From Bacteroidia bacterium (GTDB lineage Bacteria > Bacteroidota > Bacteroidia > J057), in contig JAWKNO010000002.1 in NCBI GenBank assembly GCA_041391665.1, forward strand, positions 1,550,001 through 1,614,000: a stretch of 64,000 bases of DNA, in the 5' to 3' direction. Every line of letters begins with the position of its first letter. Within the stretch, counting starts at the first letter, position 1. The notes under the pieces are model-generated. The model saw only the letters and a list, made by a program, of their open reading frames with translations, made no database searches and was not told where the DNA came from. Shown piece after piece: positions 27,441 through 35,689 of the stretch. The translations under genes and the position numbers were made by a program.

Positions 27441-28796
27441 ATGATTTTCAAATCCTTCAGGTTTAATATCGTCGTTCGTGTTCTGTTTCTTGCCCTGGCT
27501 GTTTTTGTATTTCAGTTTGTATGGGAACAGCATAACTGGCCGATGACCAAACTTTTTTTTGGAGCGGCGATTGCAGGATTGGTCATAGAGTTGATTCGCT
27601 ATGTCGAAAAGACAAACAGAGACCTTCAAAATTTCCTGCTTGCCATTAAACACAAAGATTTTACCCTCACCTTCTCCTCTGAGAAAAGAGGAAAGTCATT
27701 TAGCGGACTCAAAGACGCATTTAACCAGATCATCAAAGGTTATCAGGATTTACGGGCAGAAAAAGAGTCTCATTACCAGTACCTTCAAAACGTAATCGAA
27801 CATGTAAGTGTGGCCCTTTTATGTTATAGCCGTAACGGGGAAATTATGTTGATGAATCATGCTGCTTCAGAATTGCTTTCCCGACCTTATATGAGCAATA
27901 TCAGCATCCTGGCCCGGATAAATGAAGAACTGCTGGAAGCCGTCCAAAACATTGAAACAGGAGAAAAAAAGCTGGTAAAGGTAGTGATCAATGAAGATCT
28001 TAAGCACCTGGCCGTGCAGGCTACCGAGTTTAAGCTTCAACAGACAGAGTATAAGTTGGTCTCCTTCCAGGATATTCGCAGCGAACTGGATGAAAAAGAA
28101 GTCGATACCTGGCAGAAACTGATTCGCGTGCTCACCCATGAGATCATGAATTCTGTAACGCCTATTATTTCTCTCGCCAAAGTTGTCAACACCCTCATGA
28201 CCGACGAAAAAGGCATAAGAAAACCGCTAAGGGACATCGACGAAGACGATGCAGACGACATCCTCAACAGTGTACAAACGATTGAGAGCCGCAGTAAAGG
28301 GCTTTTACATTTTGTTCACGCTTATCGCAATCTTACCAGAATTCAGAAGCCCAATTTCAAAACTATCGTCATCCGGGATCTGATCAGCCGGGTAGAATCA
28401 CTGCTTCGCCCCGAATTTGAAAAAAGAAAAGTAACGCTCCAGGTTGCTGTACCAGAGTCTGACCTTAGCATTCAGGGAGATGCCGAATTGCTCGAACAGG
28501 TACTGATCAATCTGATAAAAAATGCCATCGAAGCCGTGGAAGGTACCCCCTCGCCAACCGTAGAGATTTCTGTATTTCAACTCCACGACCAACGGCCATC
28601 TATCCAGGTAAAGGACAATGGGCAAGGAATTGACGATGAATATGTTGACAAAATATTCATTCCCTTTTTCACTACTAAAAAGAAAGGATCAGGTATAGGA
28701 TTGAGTTTATCGCTTCAAATCATGCGCATGCATAAAGGCTCTATCAACTTCCATACGACAGCCGGATCGGGCACCACCTTTACCCTCAATTTTTAA
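27441..28796 (+). CDS. Membrane sensor histidine kinase
   Basis: The 451-residue kinase has two membrane segments (about 8-28 and 36-53), a PAS-like sensor region (about 110-215), a DHp helix with phospho-acceptor H233 ('LTHEIMNSVTPI'), and an HATPase domain with N361 ('NLIKNAIEAV'), G1 'DNGQGID' (392-398) and G2 'GSGIGLS' (416-422). The short periplasmic loop suggests that the signal is sensed in the membrane or cytoplasm. The H-box type (HEIMNSVTPI) is the NtrY-like group, which pairs with sigma-54 regulators; this agrees with the preceding gene, 11 bp away. The two form an operon. Confidence 0.92.
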   Translation: MIFKSFRFNIVVRVLFLALAVFVFQFVWEQHNWPMTKLFFGAAIAGLVIELIRYVEKTNRDLQNFLLAIKHKDFTLTFSSEKRGKSFSGLKDAFNQIIKGYQDLRAEKESHYQYLQNVIEHVSVALLCYSRNGEIMLMNHAASELLSRPYMSNISILARINEELLEAVQNIETGEKKLVKVVINEDLKHLAVQATEFKLQQTEYKLVSFQDIRSELDEKEVDTWQKLIRVLTHEIMNSVTPIISLAKVVNTLMTDEKGIRKPLRDIDEDDADDILNSVQTIESRSKGLLHFVHAYRNLTRIQKPNFKTIVIRDLISRVESLLRPEFEKRKVTLQVAVPESDLSIQGDAELLEQVLINLIKNAIEAVEGTPSPTVEISVFQLHDQRPSIQVKDNGQGIDDEYVDKIFIPFFTTKKKGSGIGLSLSLQIMRMHKGSINFHTTAGSGTTFTLNF

Positions 28797-29051
28797 TTGA
28801 GAGACAATTTTGGAACGCGGTTAACATTGGGTAAATACAAAATATTACAAGATTTCAAATGTTTTGCCCTTCTTCTCGTTTTTTTTTACAGGATTCTTAC
28901 AATAAACATCCAGCATAATTCAGCACGATAATTGCCTTTATTTGGAGTCCATACGTTCTTTTGTTAATTATGCGGGAAAGTAATCAGCGCAACTCTAATG
29001 CAGCACTTTTCCATCAAATTCACCTGACGTTGGCCTCAGGCTGCCTCGCAG

Positions 29052-29696
29052 ATGGGCCAAACTCAATCGGTAATTTTTGATATGACGAATAATACAGAGA
29101 AGGTTGCCAGTCAATCACCCCTGAAAATCCTGCTTCTTGAAAAAAATTCCTCTACTTCTGTTCTGCATCTTCTGGAAAAGACAGCTTTTCCGGTAAAAGT
29201 TATTGTTGCTGGTGAGAAATATGAATTCCTCTCACACCTGATACATACCTATCCGGATATGATTTTACTGAAGGATGAAATCGCTGGATTTCCGATCCGG
29301 GAAGCATTTTTCCTTGTCAGAGAAACACATCCGTCGGTTCCTGTTTATGGCATACGTGGAGGCAATGTTGTGATTTCAGAAGCTCCCGGGCCGGGGATGC
29401 CTTCAGATATCAATTGGCTTTCCATTCAAAATCTGCAAGGACAGATTGGCCAACTCTACAAAAAAAGAACCCCGGCACCGCCTGATCATCTCGCAAATGC
29501 GCGTACCCGGGTAGTAAGGCAGATTAAGTCTAATATTTCCGGGCTGGAGAATATCCGGGCATTTTTGTTGGCCAACGAGTCAGGTACCAACCAATGGATG
29601 GAAGAAGTGAGCCGCGAGATCGAACGGTCGATTGCCTATTTGTCCCGGCTGAAAGAAAACCTGAATACAAATCCTCAGATGGAGGTTAAACTCTGA
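29052..29696 (+). CDS. Degenerate receiver-domain protein
   Basis: The 214-residue protein has a CheY-like beta-alpha order from about residue 24 ('LKILLLEKN', 'YPDMILLKDE', 'PVYGIRGG'). The phospho-acceptor position, expected after 'ILL', is Lys, with the next residue Asp, and the N-terminal acidic pair is reduced to E-K. So classical phosphorylation is doubtful. Residues of about 145-214 form a helical, coiled-coil-like tail. ATG 29082 (Met 11) is an alternative start that removes a tail of no apparent structure. It overlaps the 3' end of the SIR2-like gene on the other strand by 22 bp. Its role is unknown; linkage to the two-component pair upstream is only positional. Confidence 0.55.
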   Translation: MGQTQSVIFDMTNNTEKVASQSPLKILLLEKNSSTSVLHLLEKTAFPVKVIVAGEKYEFLSHLIHTYPDMILLKDEIAGFPIREAFFLVRETHPSVPVYGIRGGNVVISEAPGPGMPSDINWLSIQNLQGQIGQLYKKRTPAPPDHLANARTRVVRQIKSNISGLENIRAFLLANESGTNQWMEEVSREIERSIAYLSRLKENLNTNPQMEVKL

Positions 29697-30508
29697 TTGG
29701 TTTCACCTTTCAGGATTTGCAAAAATTCAATTAGCCCCCTTTTGGGATCAGGATGTTCGGAAACCAATGCAGTAATGCCTCTGGTTTCCAGCACTTTCTC
29801 CTGAACCGGGTTTGGCTGCACCAACAAGATAAACGAACGCGGTTTGGCTTGCATGCTGTTGGCCTTTTCCCAGAGTTTGTTGAGTTTATAGAGTAGAAAA
29901 CGAATATTAATATCGGTAAGGCTATATCCCAGAAAGAGTATAGATTTCCCCAGTACATCCGCCCGAAGTTTTATATCCAGCGGCGTCTCAAAATCCAGCC
30001 TGTCAAAATAAGAAGACTCTGTAAGCACAATGGAAGAATCATGGTCAAAATCTCCATGAAACTTAATGATTTGGGTGACGCCTTCGCGAATGTCTTTTAT
30101 ATCTGAAACATCTGCGATTTTTACGTAAGGTTTTTGGTGGCTATCAAAGGCATATTCAATCCAGCGGTCATAGTTGGTAGTATAAATAATCGGGAAATTG
30201 AGATCAATGATCAACTGGTGAATTTCAGAAGCTGAGATATCAATCTCTCCGGAGTGCCAGTTGCGGTCCATCCAGCTTCGCAACGCACCAATCCCTTTGT
30301 TAAGTTTGTAATACTCCGCCAATACAAGGTGATCGCCCATTTCCTTAAAGCGCACCGGATCAAAACCCAGATCTTCAGCCAGTTTGTGGATCAACTGATT
30401 CCATGAAGGCAGACCCAGATTCATCGAGACACCACCTCCGGCAAAAAGAATCACATTTCGCGCCCTGATTGCCTCAATCAGGTCTTTAATACTATTGCTG
30501 ATATACAT
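29675..30508 (-). CDS. Solitary SIR2-like (NAD-binding) protein
   Basis: The 277-residue protein is a SIR2_2-type Rossmann domain. Residues 22-28 (FAGGGVS) are the NAD-binding loop, TTNYD (110-114) holds the Asn and Asp that contact the nicotinamide ribose, and H151 in 'KFHGDF' is the catalytic His. There are no zinc cysteines, so it is unlike deacetylase sirtuins. Known for the family: such domains act as NADases in several phage-defence systems, usually with a partner. Here it has no clear partner gene; neighbours are a receiver-like gene (overlapping by 22 bp at the 3' ends) and a FecR-like fragment. A stand-alone NADase or deacylase role is inference. Confidence 0.8.
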   Translation of the reverse strand: MYISNSIKDLIEAIRARNVILFAGGGVSMNLGLPSWNQLIHKLAEDLGFDPVRFKEMGDHLVLAEYYKLNKGIGALRSWMDRNWHSGEIDISASEIHQLIIDLNFPIIYTTNYDRWIEYAFDSHQKPYVKIADVSDIKDIREGVTQIIKFHGDFDHDSSIVLTESSYFDRLDFETPLDIKLRADVLGKSILFLGYSLTDINIRFLLYKLNKLWEKANSMQAKPRSFILLVQPNPVQEKVLETRGITALVSEHPDPKRGLIEFLQILKGETNQSLTSI

Positions 30509-30618
30509 ATTTTATTTAACGAAAAATAATATCCGGCATAATCGTATTTACCAAAATTTTAGTAAATTTAATCTCAAGTATCAAATAATAATATCTTGAT
30601 GAAATAAATATACTTTTC

Positions 30619-30843
30619 ATGAAGTCAAATCCACCCACCAATCCCTTAGCGGCGTACCTTTCAGGTGAAGCCAATGAAGAACAAATCAGACAGGTAGAAG
30701 CATGGATTAGCTCAAACACTGAAAATCAGGAATTGTATCAGAAATTGAGCGAAGCATGGCGTGAACAGACTTCTTCTTTGGACACCCACTTTTTAATGAT
30801 AACCCCTGACGGAGATCATGAAGGTGTTTTAGAAGAAGAATAG
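30619..30843 (+). CDS. Orphan FecR/DUF4880-like N-terminal domain protein
   Basis: The 74-residue protein matches the N-terminal cytoplasmic domain of FecR anti-sigma factors: 'PLAAYLSGEANEEQIRQVEAW' and 'SENQELYQKLSEAW'-like order. A normal FecR continues through a membrane segment to a periplasmic FecR domain; here the frame ends after an acidic tail ('GDHEGVLEEE') at a TAG. No ECF sigma factor gene is adjacent. It may be a short stand-alone anti-sigma or a remnant of a deleted fecIR locus. Confidence 0.6.
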   Translation: MKSNPPTNPLAAYLSGEANEEQIRQVEAWISSNTENQELYQKLSEAWREQTSSLDTHFLMITPDGDHEGVLEEE

Positions 30844-30868
30844 ACCACTTTTTCTTCCGGAAAATTAT

Positions 30869-32203
30869 TTATCGATCAAACTTTAACCTCATCCCCTTTT
30901 CTTGTCCTGCCAGCTTACCATTTTGCCAGACGACATTTCCATTTACAATGGTTGTATCGATTTTGTGCTGAAAAGTCGCTCCTTCAAATGGAGACCATTT
31001 GCATTTATACAGTATATTTTCAGGTGACACCACCCATGGCTGATGAGGCGCAACCAAAACCAGGTCTGCATAATACCCTTCACGCACAAATCCCCGTTCA
31101 CTGATTTCAAAACAGATCGCGGGTGCATGCGCCATTTTTTCCACTACTTTTTCCAACGAGATAACTCCCATTGCAGATAATTCCAGCATGGCCACCAGAC
31201 TATGTTGAACCAAAGGTCCTCCGGAAGGTGCCTTGGTATAAGGGTTTGCCTTTTCCGCCAGCGTATGTGGAGCGTGATCTGTGGCGATAATATCAAGCCG
31301 ATCGTCAACCAAAGCTCTTCTCAACGCTTCCCGGTCAGAAAGTTTTTTCACCGCAGGGTTCCATTTGATCAACATTCCTTTCTCCGCATAATCTTCTTCA
31401 GAAAACCACAGATGGTGAATACATACTTCTGCCGTGATTCTTTTTTGCGCTAAGGGTATATCATTGCGAAATAAGGAAAGCTCTTTTTCCGTAGAGATAT
31501 GCAGCACATGCAAACGAGTTCCATATTTTTTTGCCAGTGCAACCGCAAGAGAAGAAGAAGCATAGCACGCTTCCCCGCTGCGTATTTCCGGGTGTTTGGA
31601 AACGGGAATATTTTCCCCGTACTGTTGCAGATATTGAGCAGTATTTTGGCTGATGATTTCCTCTTTTTCACAATGCGTAGCCACCAGCATGGGGGCCTGC
31701 CGAAAAATATTCTCCAGCACATTTTCATCATCGACCAGCATATTGCCGGTGGAAGAACCCATAAATACTTTTATCCCGCATACCGTTTGAGGGTTGGTTT
31801 TGAGTACTTCTGCCAGATTATCATTGGAAGCACCCATAAAAAAAGAAAAATTGGCCGGAGAGACTTCCGCCGCCCGGCTGAATTTTGCTTCAAGCAATGC
31901 CTGAGTCAAGGTTTGGGGGTTGGTATTCGGCATTTCCATAAATGAAGTAACCCCTCCGGCAATCGCCGCAACAGACTCTGAGGCGATATCTGCCTTATGT
32001 GTCAGCCCCGGCTCTCTAAAATGCACCTGATCATCAATTGCGCCGGGCAACAGATACTTCCCGCCGGCCATGATCTTGCGGTCTGCTATGGTACCAATAT
32101 TGCGGGCGATACGTGAAATGCGCCCATTCGAAACCAATAAATCGGTTTCGATTTGTACCCCTTCATTGATCAGAAGGGCATCTTTGATGAGTAAACTTGA
32201 CAT
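30869..32203 (-). CDS. pyrC: Dihydroorotase
   Basis: The enzyme closes carbamoyl-aspartate to dihydroorotate in pyrimidine synthesis. The 444 residues start at ATG 32203; an upstream in-frame start at 32242 would add 13 codons that overlap the promoter. The metal-site strand reads 'AIDDQVHFREPG', with Gln where most dihydroorotases have the first His of HxH; this variant is familiar from Bacteroidota. 'IKVFMGSSTGNM', 'ATHCEKE', 'HVLHIST' and 'DIIATDHAPHT' supply the other residues. The predicted -7 box ends 5 bp before the ATG, so the transcript may be leaderless. It diverges from the deoxynucleoside kinase gene. Confidence 0.93.
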   Translation of the reverse strand: MSSLLIKDALLINEGVQIETDLLVSNGRISRIARNIGTIADRKIMAGGKYLLPGAIDDQVHFREPGLTHKADIASESVAAIAGGVTSFMEMPNTNPQTLTQALLEAKFSRAAEVSPANFSFFMGASNDNLAEVLKTNPQTVCGIKVFMGSSTGNMLVDDENVLENIFRQAPMLVATHCEKEEIISQNTAQYLQQYGENIPVSKHPEIRSGEACYASSSLAVALAKKYGTRLHVLHISTEKELSLFRNDIPLAQKRITAEVCIHHLWFSEEDYAEKGMLIKWNPAVKKLSDREALRRALVDDRLDIIATDHAPHTLAEKANPYTKAPSGGPLVQHSLVAMLELSAMGVISLEKVVEKMAHAPAICFEISERGFVREGYYADLVLVAPHQPWVVSPENILYKCKWSPFEGATFQHKIDTTIVNGNVVWQNGKLAGQEKGMRLKFDR

Positions 32204-32207
32204 AATG

Positions 32208-32215
32208 CAAATATA
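32208..32215 (-). promoter_or_regulatory. -7 box (TATATTTG) of pyrC, possibly leaderless transcript
   Basis: On the minus strand TATATTTG is followed by CATT and then the ATG of pyrC (32203). As starts usually lie about 5-7 nt downstream of this box, the transcript should begin at or near the A of the ATG. Confidence 0.6.
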
Positions 32216-32227
32216 ACGACCATTTAC

Positions 32228-32235
32228 TAACTTTG
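32228..32235 (+). promoter_or_regulatory. -7 box (TAACTTTG) of the deoxynucleoside kinase gene
   Basis: TAACTTTG matches TAnnTTTG on the plus strand. It lies 13 bp from the opposing box of pyrC, so the two promoters share their core region and can hardly be occupied at once. The predicted start near 32241 lies downstream of the TTG at 32233, which favours GTG 32266 as the translation start. Confidence 0.55.
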
Positions 32236-32265
32236 GCCACAAAACCGAATATCACTTATCCACGC

Positions 32266-32898
32266 GTGAAAGAGCAACCCCCCAAACATATCGCAGTCGC
32301 CGGCAATATTGGAGCCGGGAAAACTACTCTGGTAAAAAAATTGGCCAATCATTACCACTGGGAACCCCATCTTGAAGCCGTAGATCACAACCCCTATCTG
32401 GAAGATTTTTATCAGGATATGTCGCGGTGGGCTTTTCCACTTCAAATTTACTTCCTCAACAGCAGGTTTAATCAGGTGGTCGAAATCAGGGAAAGTCCCA
32501 ATACAATCATCCAGGATCGCACCATTTATGAGGATGCTTTTATCTTTGCCAAAAATCTTAAAGAATCCCGGTACCTGAGCGAACGAGATTTTCAAAACTA
32601 TTTTGATTTATTCAAATCTATGAGCAGGATGATTCATCCGCCAGATCTTTTGATCTACCTGCGGGCAAGTATCCCAAAACTGATCGAACAAATTTCGCGC
32701 AGAGGGCGCAACTATGAGCAAAGCATCAGCATCCGGTACCTCGAAGACCTGAACAGAAACTACGAAGAATGGATTAGCAATTACAAAGAAGGCAATTTGC
32801 TCATTATCAATGTCGACTCTCTCGATTATGTACAAAATCCCGAAGACCTCGGACAGGTTATCAACCGAATTGACGCAGAACTTTTTGGACTTATCTAA
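32266..32898 (+). CDS. Deoxynucleoside kinase (dNK family)
   Basis: The enzyme phosphorylates deoxynucleosides in the salvage route. The call uses GTG 32266 (210 residues); a TTG at 32233 would add 11 residues but lies inside the predicted -7 box. The P-loop is AGNIGAGKTTL right at the N-terminus, as is usual in the family. 'QDRTIYEDAFIF' carries the DRT/ERS-type base-binding motif, and 'RRGRNYEQSI' is the LID arginine region. Length (about 205) fits. It is probably monocistronic and shares a divergent promoter region with pyrC, a plausible pairing of de novo and salvage nucleotide supply. Confidence 0.9.
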   Translation: MKEQPPKHIAVAGNIGAGKTTLVKKLANHYHWEPHLEAVDHNPYLEDFYQDMSRWAFPLQIYFLNSRFNQVVEIRESPNTIIQDRTIYEDAFIFAKNLKESRYLSERDFQNYFDLFKSMSRMIHPPDLLIYLRASIPKLIEQISRRGRNYEQSISIRYLEDLNRNYEEWISNYKEGNLLIINVDSLDYVQNPEDLGQVINRIDAELFGLI

Positions 32899-33045
32899 AC
32901 TTTCCGAAGATGCCTGGGAGGATTCATTGTACCCATTTTAATAAATTACAACACGTGTAATTTTTAATAAAATAAAACACTGAAAAGCAATCTAAAATAA
33001 TTTTAATTCGTAGAAATAATAGTACGAATAATTTTATTTTACGAT

Positions 33046-33489
33046 ATGTCATTTCGTCAGAATCATAAACAATCGATCCAGCCAGAAGCACGTCTTACGG
33101 TAAAAAGGGCACTGGCACGCACAGGTGGCGTGATACTTGTCGCCCTGGCAGCTACTTTCTTTGTGGCATCACCAGACGGTACAGGGCCGGGCCTTTTGCC
33201 ACAAGGAAGCAACGAACAATGTGCGATTAGTGCTCAACCTGACCAGGTAAGTCATACGGTAACCATCGCCTTTACCTTGTCAGGTGAAAGGGATATGGCC
33301 TTACAGATTCTTGATCCCAACCGCAATGAAATTATGAGCCGCCTGTTTACTCCGACTCCGCCCAACCAGCAAGTCACACTTACCATTGACGGATGGCCTA
33401 AAGGAAAATATACCGCCCGACTGTACAATCACAGGCAAGCGGTATCTTATGAATTTGAAATTGGTCCGGGCGAGATCACCGGCCGGTAA
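33046..33489 (+). CDS. Small exported or membrane-anchored beta-domain protein
   Basis: The 147-residue protein has a charged N-terminal region, one hydrophobic segment (about 27-42, 'GGVILVALAATFFVAS') and a beta-sandwich-like domain with strands 'TVTIAFTLSG', 'MALQILDPNRNEIM', 'VTLTIDGWPKGKYTARLYN'. The order strand, D-x-N, then W/L-x-K-G-x-Y-T resembles type A sorting domains, but the terminal basic motif is different and the N-terminus is not a classic signal peptide. Function is unknown. The gene converges on xylA with 10 bp between. Confidence 0.6.
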   Translation: MSFRQNHKQSIQPEARLTVKRALARTGGVILVALAATFFVASPDGTGPGLLPQGSNEQCAISAQPDQVSHTVTIAFTLSGERDMALQILDPNRNEIMSRLFTPTPPNQQVTLTIDGWPKGKYTARLYNHRQAVSYEFEIGPGEITGR

Positions 33490-33499
33490 TTTTGTCTGA

Positions 33500-34852
33500 T
33501 CAGATATACTGATTAATCAGATTCTCAAACATTTCCTGTCTTCCACTGATTTGAGCAGGTTCACCCAACTCAATGGCGAGAGAACACAAATCTTCGAGGC
33601 TAAGTTTTCCGGATTCAAACTCCGCACCTTTTCCTTTGTCAAAAGACGCATAGCGTTCGGTACGCCATTGTTGCCAGGGAGAGTGTGTTCTGATTTTGTC
33701 AGCAATCAGCAAGGCACGGGCAAATACATCCATTGCTCCGATATGTGCATAAAATATATCAGATAAATCGGTAGAGTTTCTTCGGGTTTTGGCATCAAAG
33801 TTTACCCCTCCCCCACCAAAGCCGCCATTTTCCAAAATGACCAACATGGCTTCTGTTATCTCATACAGATTATTGGGAAACTGGTCGGTATCCCAACCAT
33901 TTTGATAATCGCCTCTATTGGCATCAATACTCCCGAGTTTACCCGCGGCAGCAGCGACCTGAAGCTCGTGGTCAAACGTATGGCTGGCAAGCGTAGCGTG
34001 ATTAACCTCAATGTTCAGGCTAAAGTCCTCCATGAGATCATATTCGCGCAGGAAATTCAGCACAGTCGCACAGTCAAAATCATACTGATGTTTCGTTGGC
34101 TCCATAGGTTTGGGTTCAATGAAAAACATACCCTTAAAGCCCTGTTTTCGCGCATAATCTTTTGCCATATGAAGAAACCTGGCCAAATGATCCAGTTCGC
34201 GTTTCATATCGGTATTGAGCAGAGACATATATCCTTCCCGGCCTCCCCAAAACACATAGTTCTCGCCATTGAGGGCAATCGTTGCATCCAACGCATTGCG
34301 CACCTGGGTAGCAGCATAAGGCAAAACATGGAAGTCGGGGTTTGTTGCAGCCCCGTTCATGTAGCGGGGATTAGAAAAAAGATTGGCCGTGCCCCAAAGT
34401 AGTTTTACTCCTGAAGCCGCTTGCTTTTCTTTGGCATAATCCACCACAATCTGCATTCTCCGCTCGTACTCAGCAATAGTTGGCCCCTCATCGACAAGAT
34501 CAACATCATGAAAACAATAATAAGGAACACCAAGTTTTGTGATAAATTCGAAAGCTGCATCCATTTTATCCAGCGCCTGCTGCACAGGATCTGCACTTTT
34601 TTGCCAGGGAAAAACCTTAGTTCCAGGGCCAAAAGGGTCGCCGCCCGTATTGCACAACGTATGCCAATAGGCAACCGCAAAGCGGAAATGATCTTTCATT
34701 GATTTTCCGCCTACCACCTGGCTTTCGTTGTAATACTTAAATGCCAGAGGGTTGTCAGATTCTTTTCCTTCAAACGGAATTTTCCCTATACCCGGGAAAA
34801 ATTCCACTGATCCGGTGAGCACTGAGTCTGAAAAATTTTGTAGTCGGTTCAT
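33500..34852 (-). CDS. xylA: Xylose isomerase
   Basis: The enzyme converts D-xylose to D-xylulose. The 450 residues contain the catalytic His in 'YYCFHDVDLVDEG', the first metal-site residues in 'FIEPKPMEPTKHQYD', 'NIEVNHATLASHTFDHE' and 'GSIDANRGD', and the C-terminal 'GGVNFDAKTRRNSTD'. The length and the N-terminal extension fit class II isomerases. No xylulokinase gene is in the window. It diverges from a Nudix/winged-helix regulator across a 132-bp region with a palindrome on both -33 elements, so pentose control by that regulator is likely. Confidence 0.96.
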   Translation of the reverse strand: MNRLQNFSDSVLTGSVEFFPGIGKIPFEGKESDNPLAFKYYNESQVVGGKSMKDHFRFAVAYWHTLCNTGGDPFGPGTKVFPWQKSADPVQQALDKMDAAFEFITKLGVPYYCFHDVDLVDEGPTIAEYERRMQIVVDYAKEKQAASGVKLLWGTANLFSNPRYMNGAATNPDFHVLPYAATQVRNALDATIALNGENYVFWGGREGYMSLLNTDMKRELDHLARFLHMAKDYARKQGFKGMFFIEPKPMEPTKHQYDFDCATVLNFLREYDLMEDFSLNIEVNHATLASHTFDHELQVAAAAGKLGSIDANRGDYQNGWDTDQFPNNLYEITEAMLVILENGGFGGGGVNFDAKTRRNSTDLSDIFYAHIGAMDVFARALLIADKIRTHSPWQQWRTERYASFDKGKGAEFESGKLSLEDLCSLAIELGEPAQISGRQEMFENLINQYI

Positions 34853-34909
34853 AGTATAATAGAAGTTATAAATGGTAGTCGCCTGATCTCCTTATAGTCA
34901 ATTTTACAA

Positions 34910-34972
34910 CAAGTATATAATAAAACCAAACATATGCAAATTTTGCATTTTGTCAATTAGATTCTATTTTCG
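34910..34972. promoter_or_regulatory. Divergent xylA/regulator promoters with a shared palindrome
   Basis: A perfect palindrome ATGCAAA-T-TTTGCAT lies at 34934-34948. Its two TTGC halves are placed as -33 elements for both directions. Plus strand: TTGC 34943-34946, 18 bp, TATTTTCG 34965-34972, then ATG 34985. Minus strand: TTGC 34939-34936, 18 bp, TATACTTG 34917-34910, then the xylA ATG at 34852. A dimeric repressor on this site would block both promoters. The spacing is seen directly; the operator role is inference. Confidence 0.6.
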
Positions 34973-34984
34973 GGAAGTAAGAAT

Positions 34985-35674
34985 ATGTCACATACACATC
35001 CCGAAAAAATAGATCCCCTGTCCATCGACTGTACCATCTTCGGTTTTGAGGATGGGAAACTGGAAGTATTATTAATCCGCAGAGCCATCGAACCAAGTAA
35101 AGGGAAATGGGCTTTGCCCGGAGGCTTTATCCTGGTAAAGGAGGATATAGATGATGCTTCCCTGCGGATTTTAAAGGAAATGACTGGCGTTGAAAAGCTA
35201 TTCATGGAACAACAGCAGGCTTTTGGCGCGGTAAATCGTTATCCCGGCCGGAGGGTAATAACCCTGGCATACTTTGCCCTCATACAACCCGGAAACTACA
35301 GTCTGAATCCCGGACCCGAGGCCAGTGATGTACGGTGGTTTGATGTAAAAGGTCTGCCGGAATTGCCTTTTGACCACGGGGCGATCATCGATCATGCGGT
35401 TACTACGCTCAGACAGAAAGTGAGGCATCAACCCATAGGTTTTGAACTGCTGCCTGAGAAATTCACCCTTCTTCAGTTGCAAGAGTTGTATGAAGCGGTA
35501 TTAGGGCAAAAACTGGACAAACCCAACTTCCGAAGAAAAATGCAGGGGATGAACCTTCTGATATCTTTGAATGAATATCAGACAGGCGTAGCACACCGGG
35601 CGGCAAGACTGTACAAATTTGATATCGAAAGATATAACAAGCTGCGGGAAAGCGGATTTGTCTTTGAGGTATAA
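34985..35674 (+). CDS. NrtR/AraR-like Nudix-domain transcriptional regulator
   Basis: The 229-residue protein has an N-terminal Nudix domain (about 12-145) and a C-terminal winged-helix domain (about 160-225: 'FTLLQLQELYEAVLGQKLDKPNFRRKM'). In the Nudix box the normal R-E-x-x-E-E part reads R-I-L-K-E-M, so two of three metal-binding Glu residues are missing and hydrolase activity is doubtful. Known for the family: such proteins bind pentose or ADP-ribose-type ligands and control sugar or NAD genes; AraR of Bacteroides is of this type. Divergence from xylA suggests control of xylose use. The LacI-type gene follows 15 bp downstream, so the two may be co-transcribed. Confidence 0.88.
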   Translation: MSHTHPEKIDPLSIDCTIFGFEDGKLEVLLIRRAIEPSKGKWALPGGFILVKEDIDDASLRILKEMTGVEKLFMEQQQAFGAVNRYPGRRVITLAYFALIQPGNYSLNPGPEASDVRWFDVKGLPELPFDHGAIIDHAVTTLRQKVRHQPIGFELLPEKFTLLQLQELYEAVLGQKLDKPNFRRKMQGMNLLISLNEYQTGVAHRAARLYKFDIERYNKLRESGFVFEV

Positions 35675-35689
35675 CAAATAACCAGCGTT

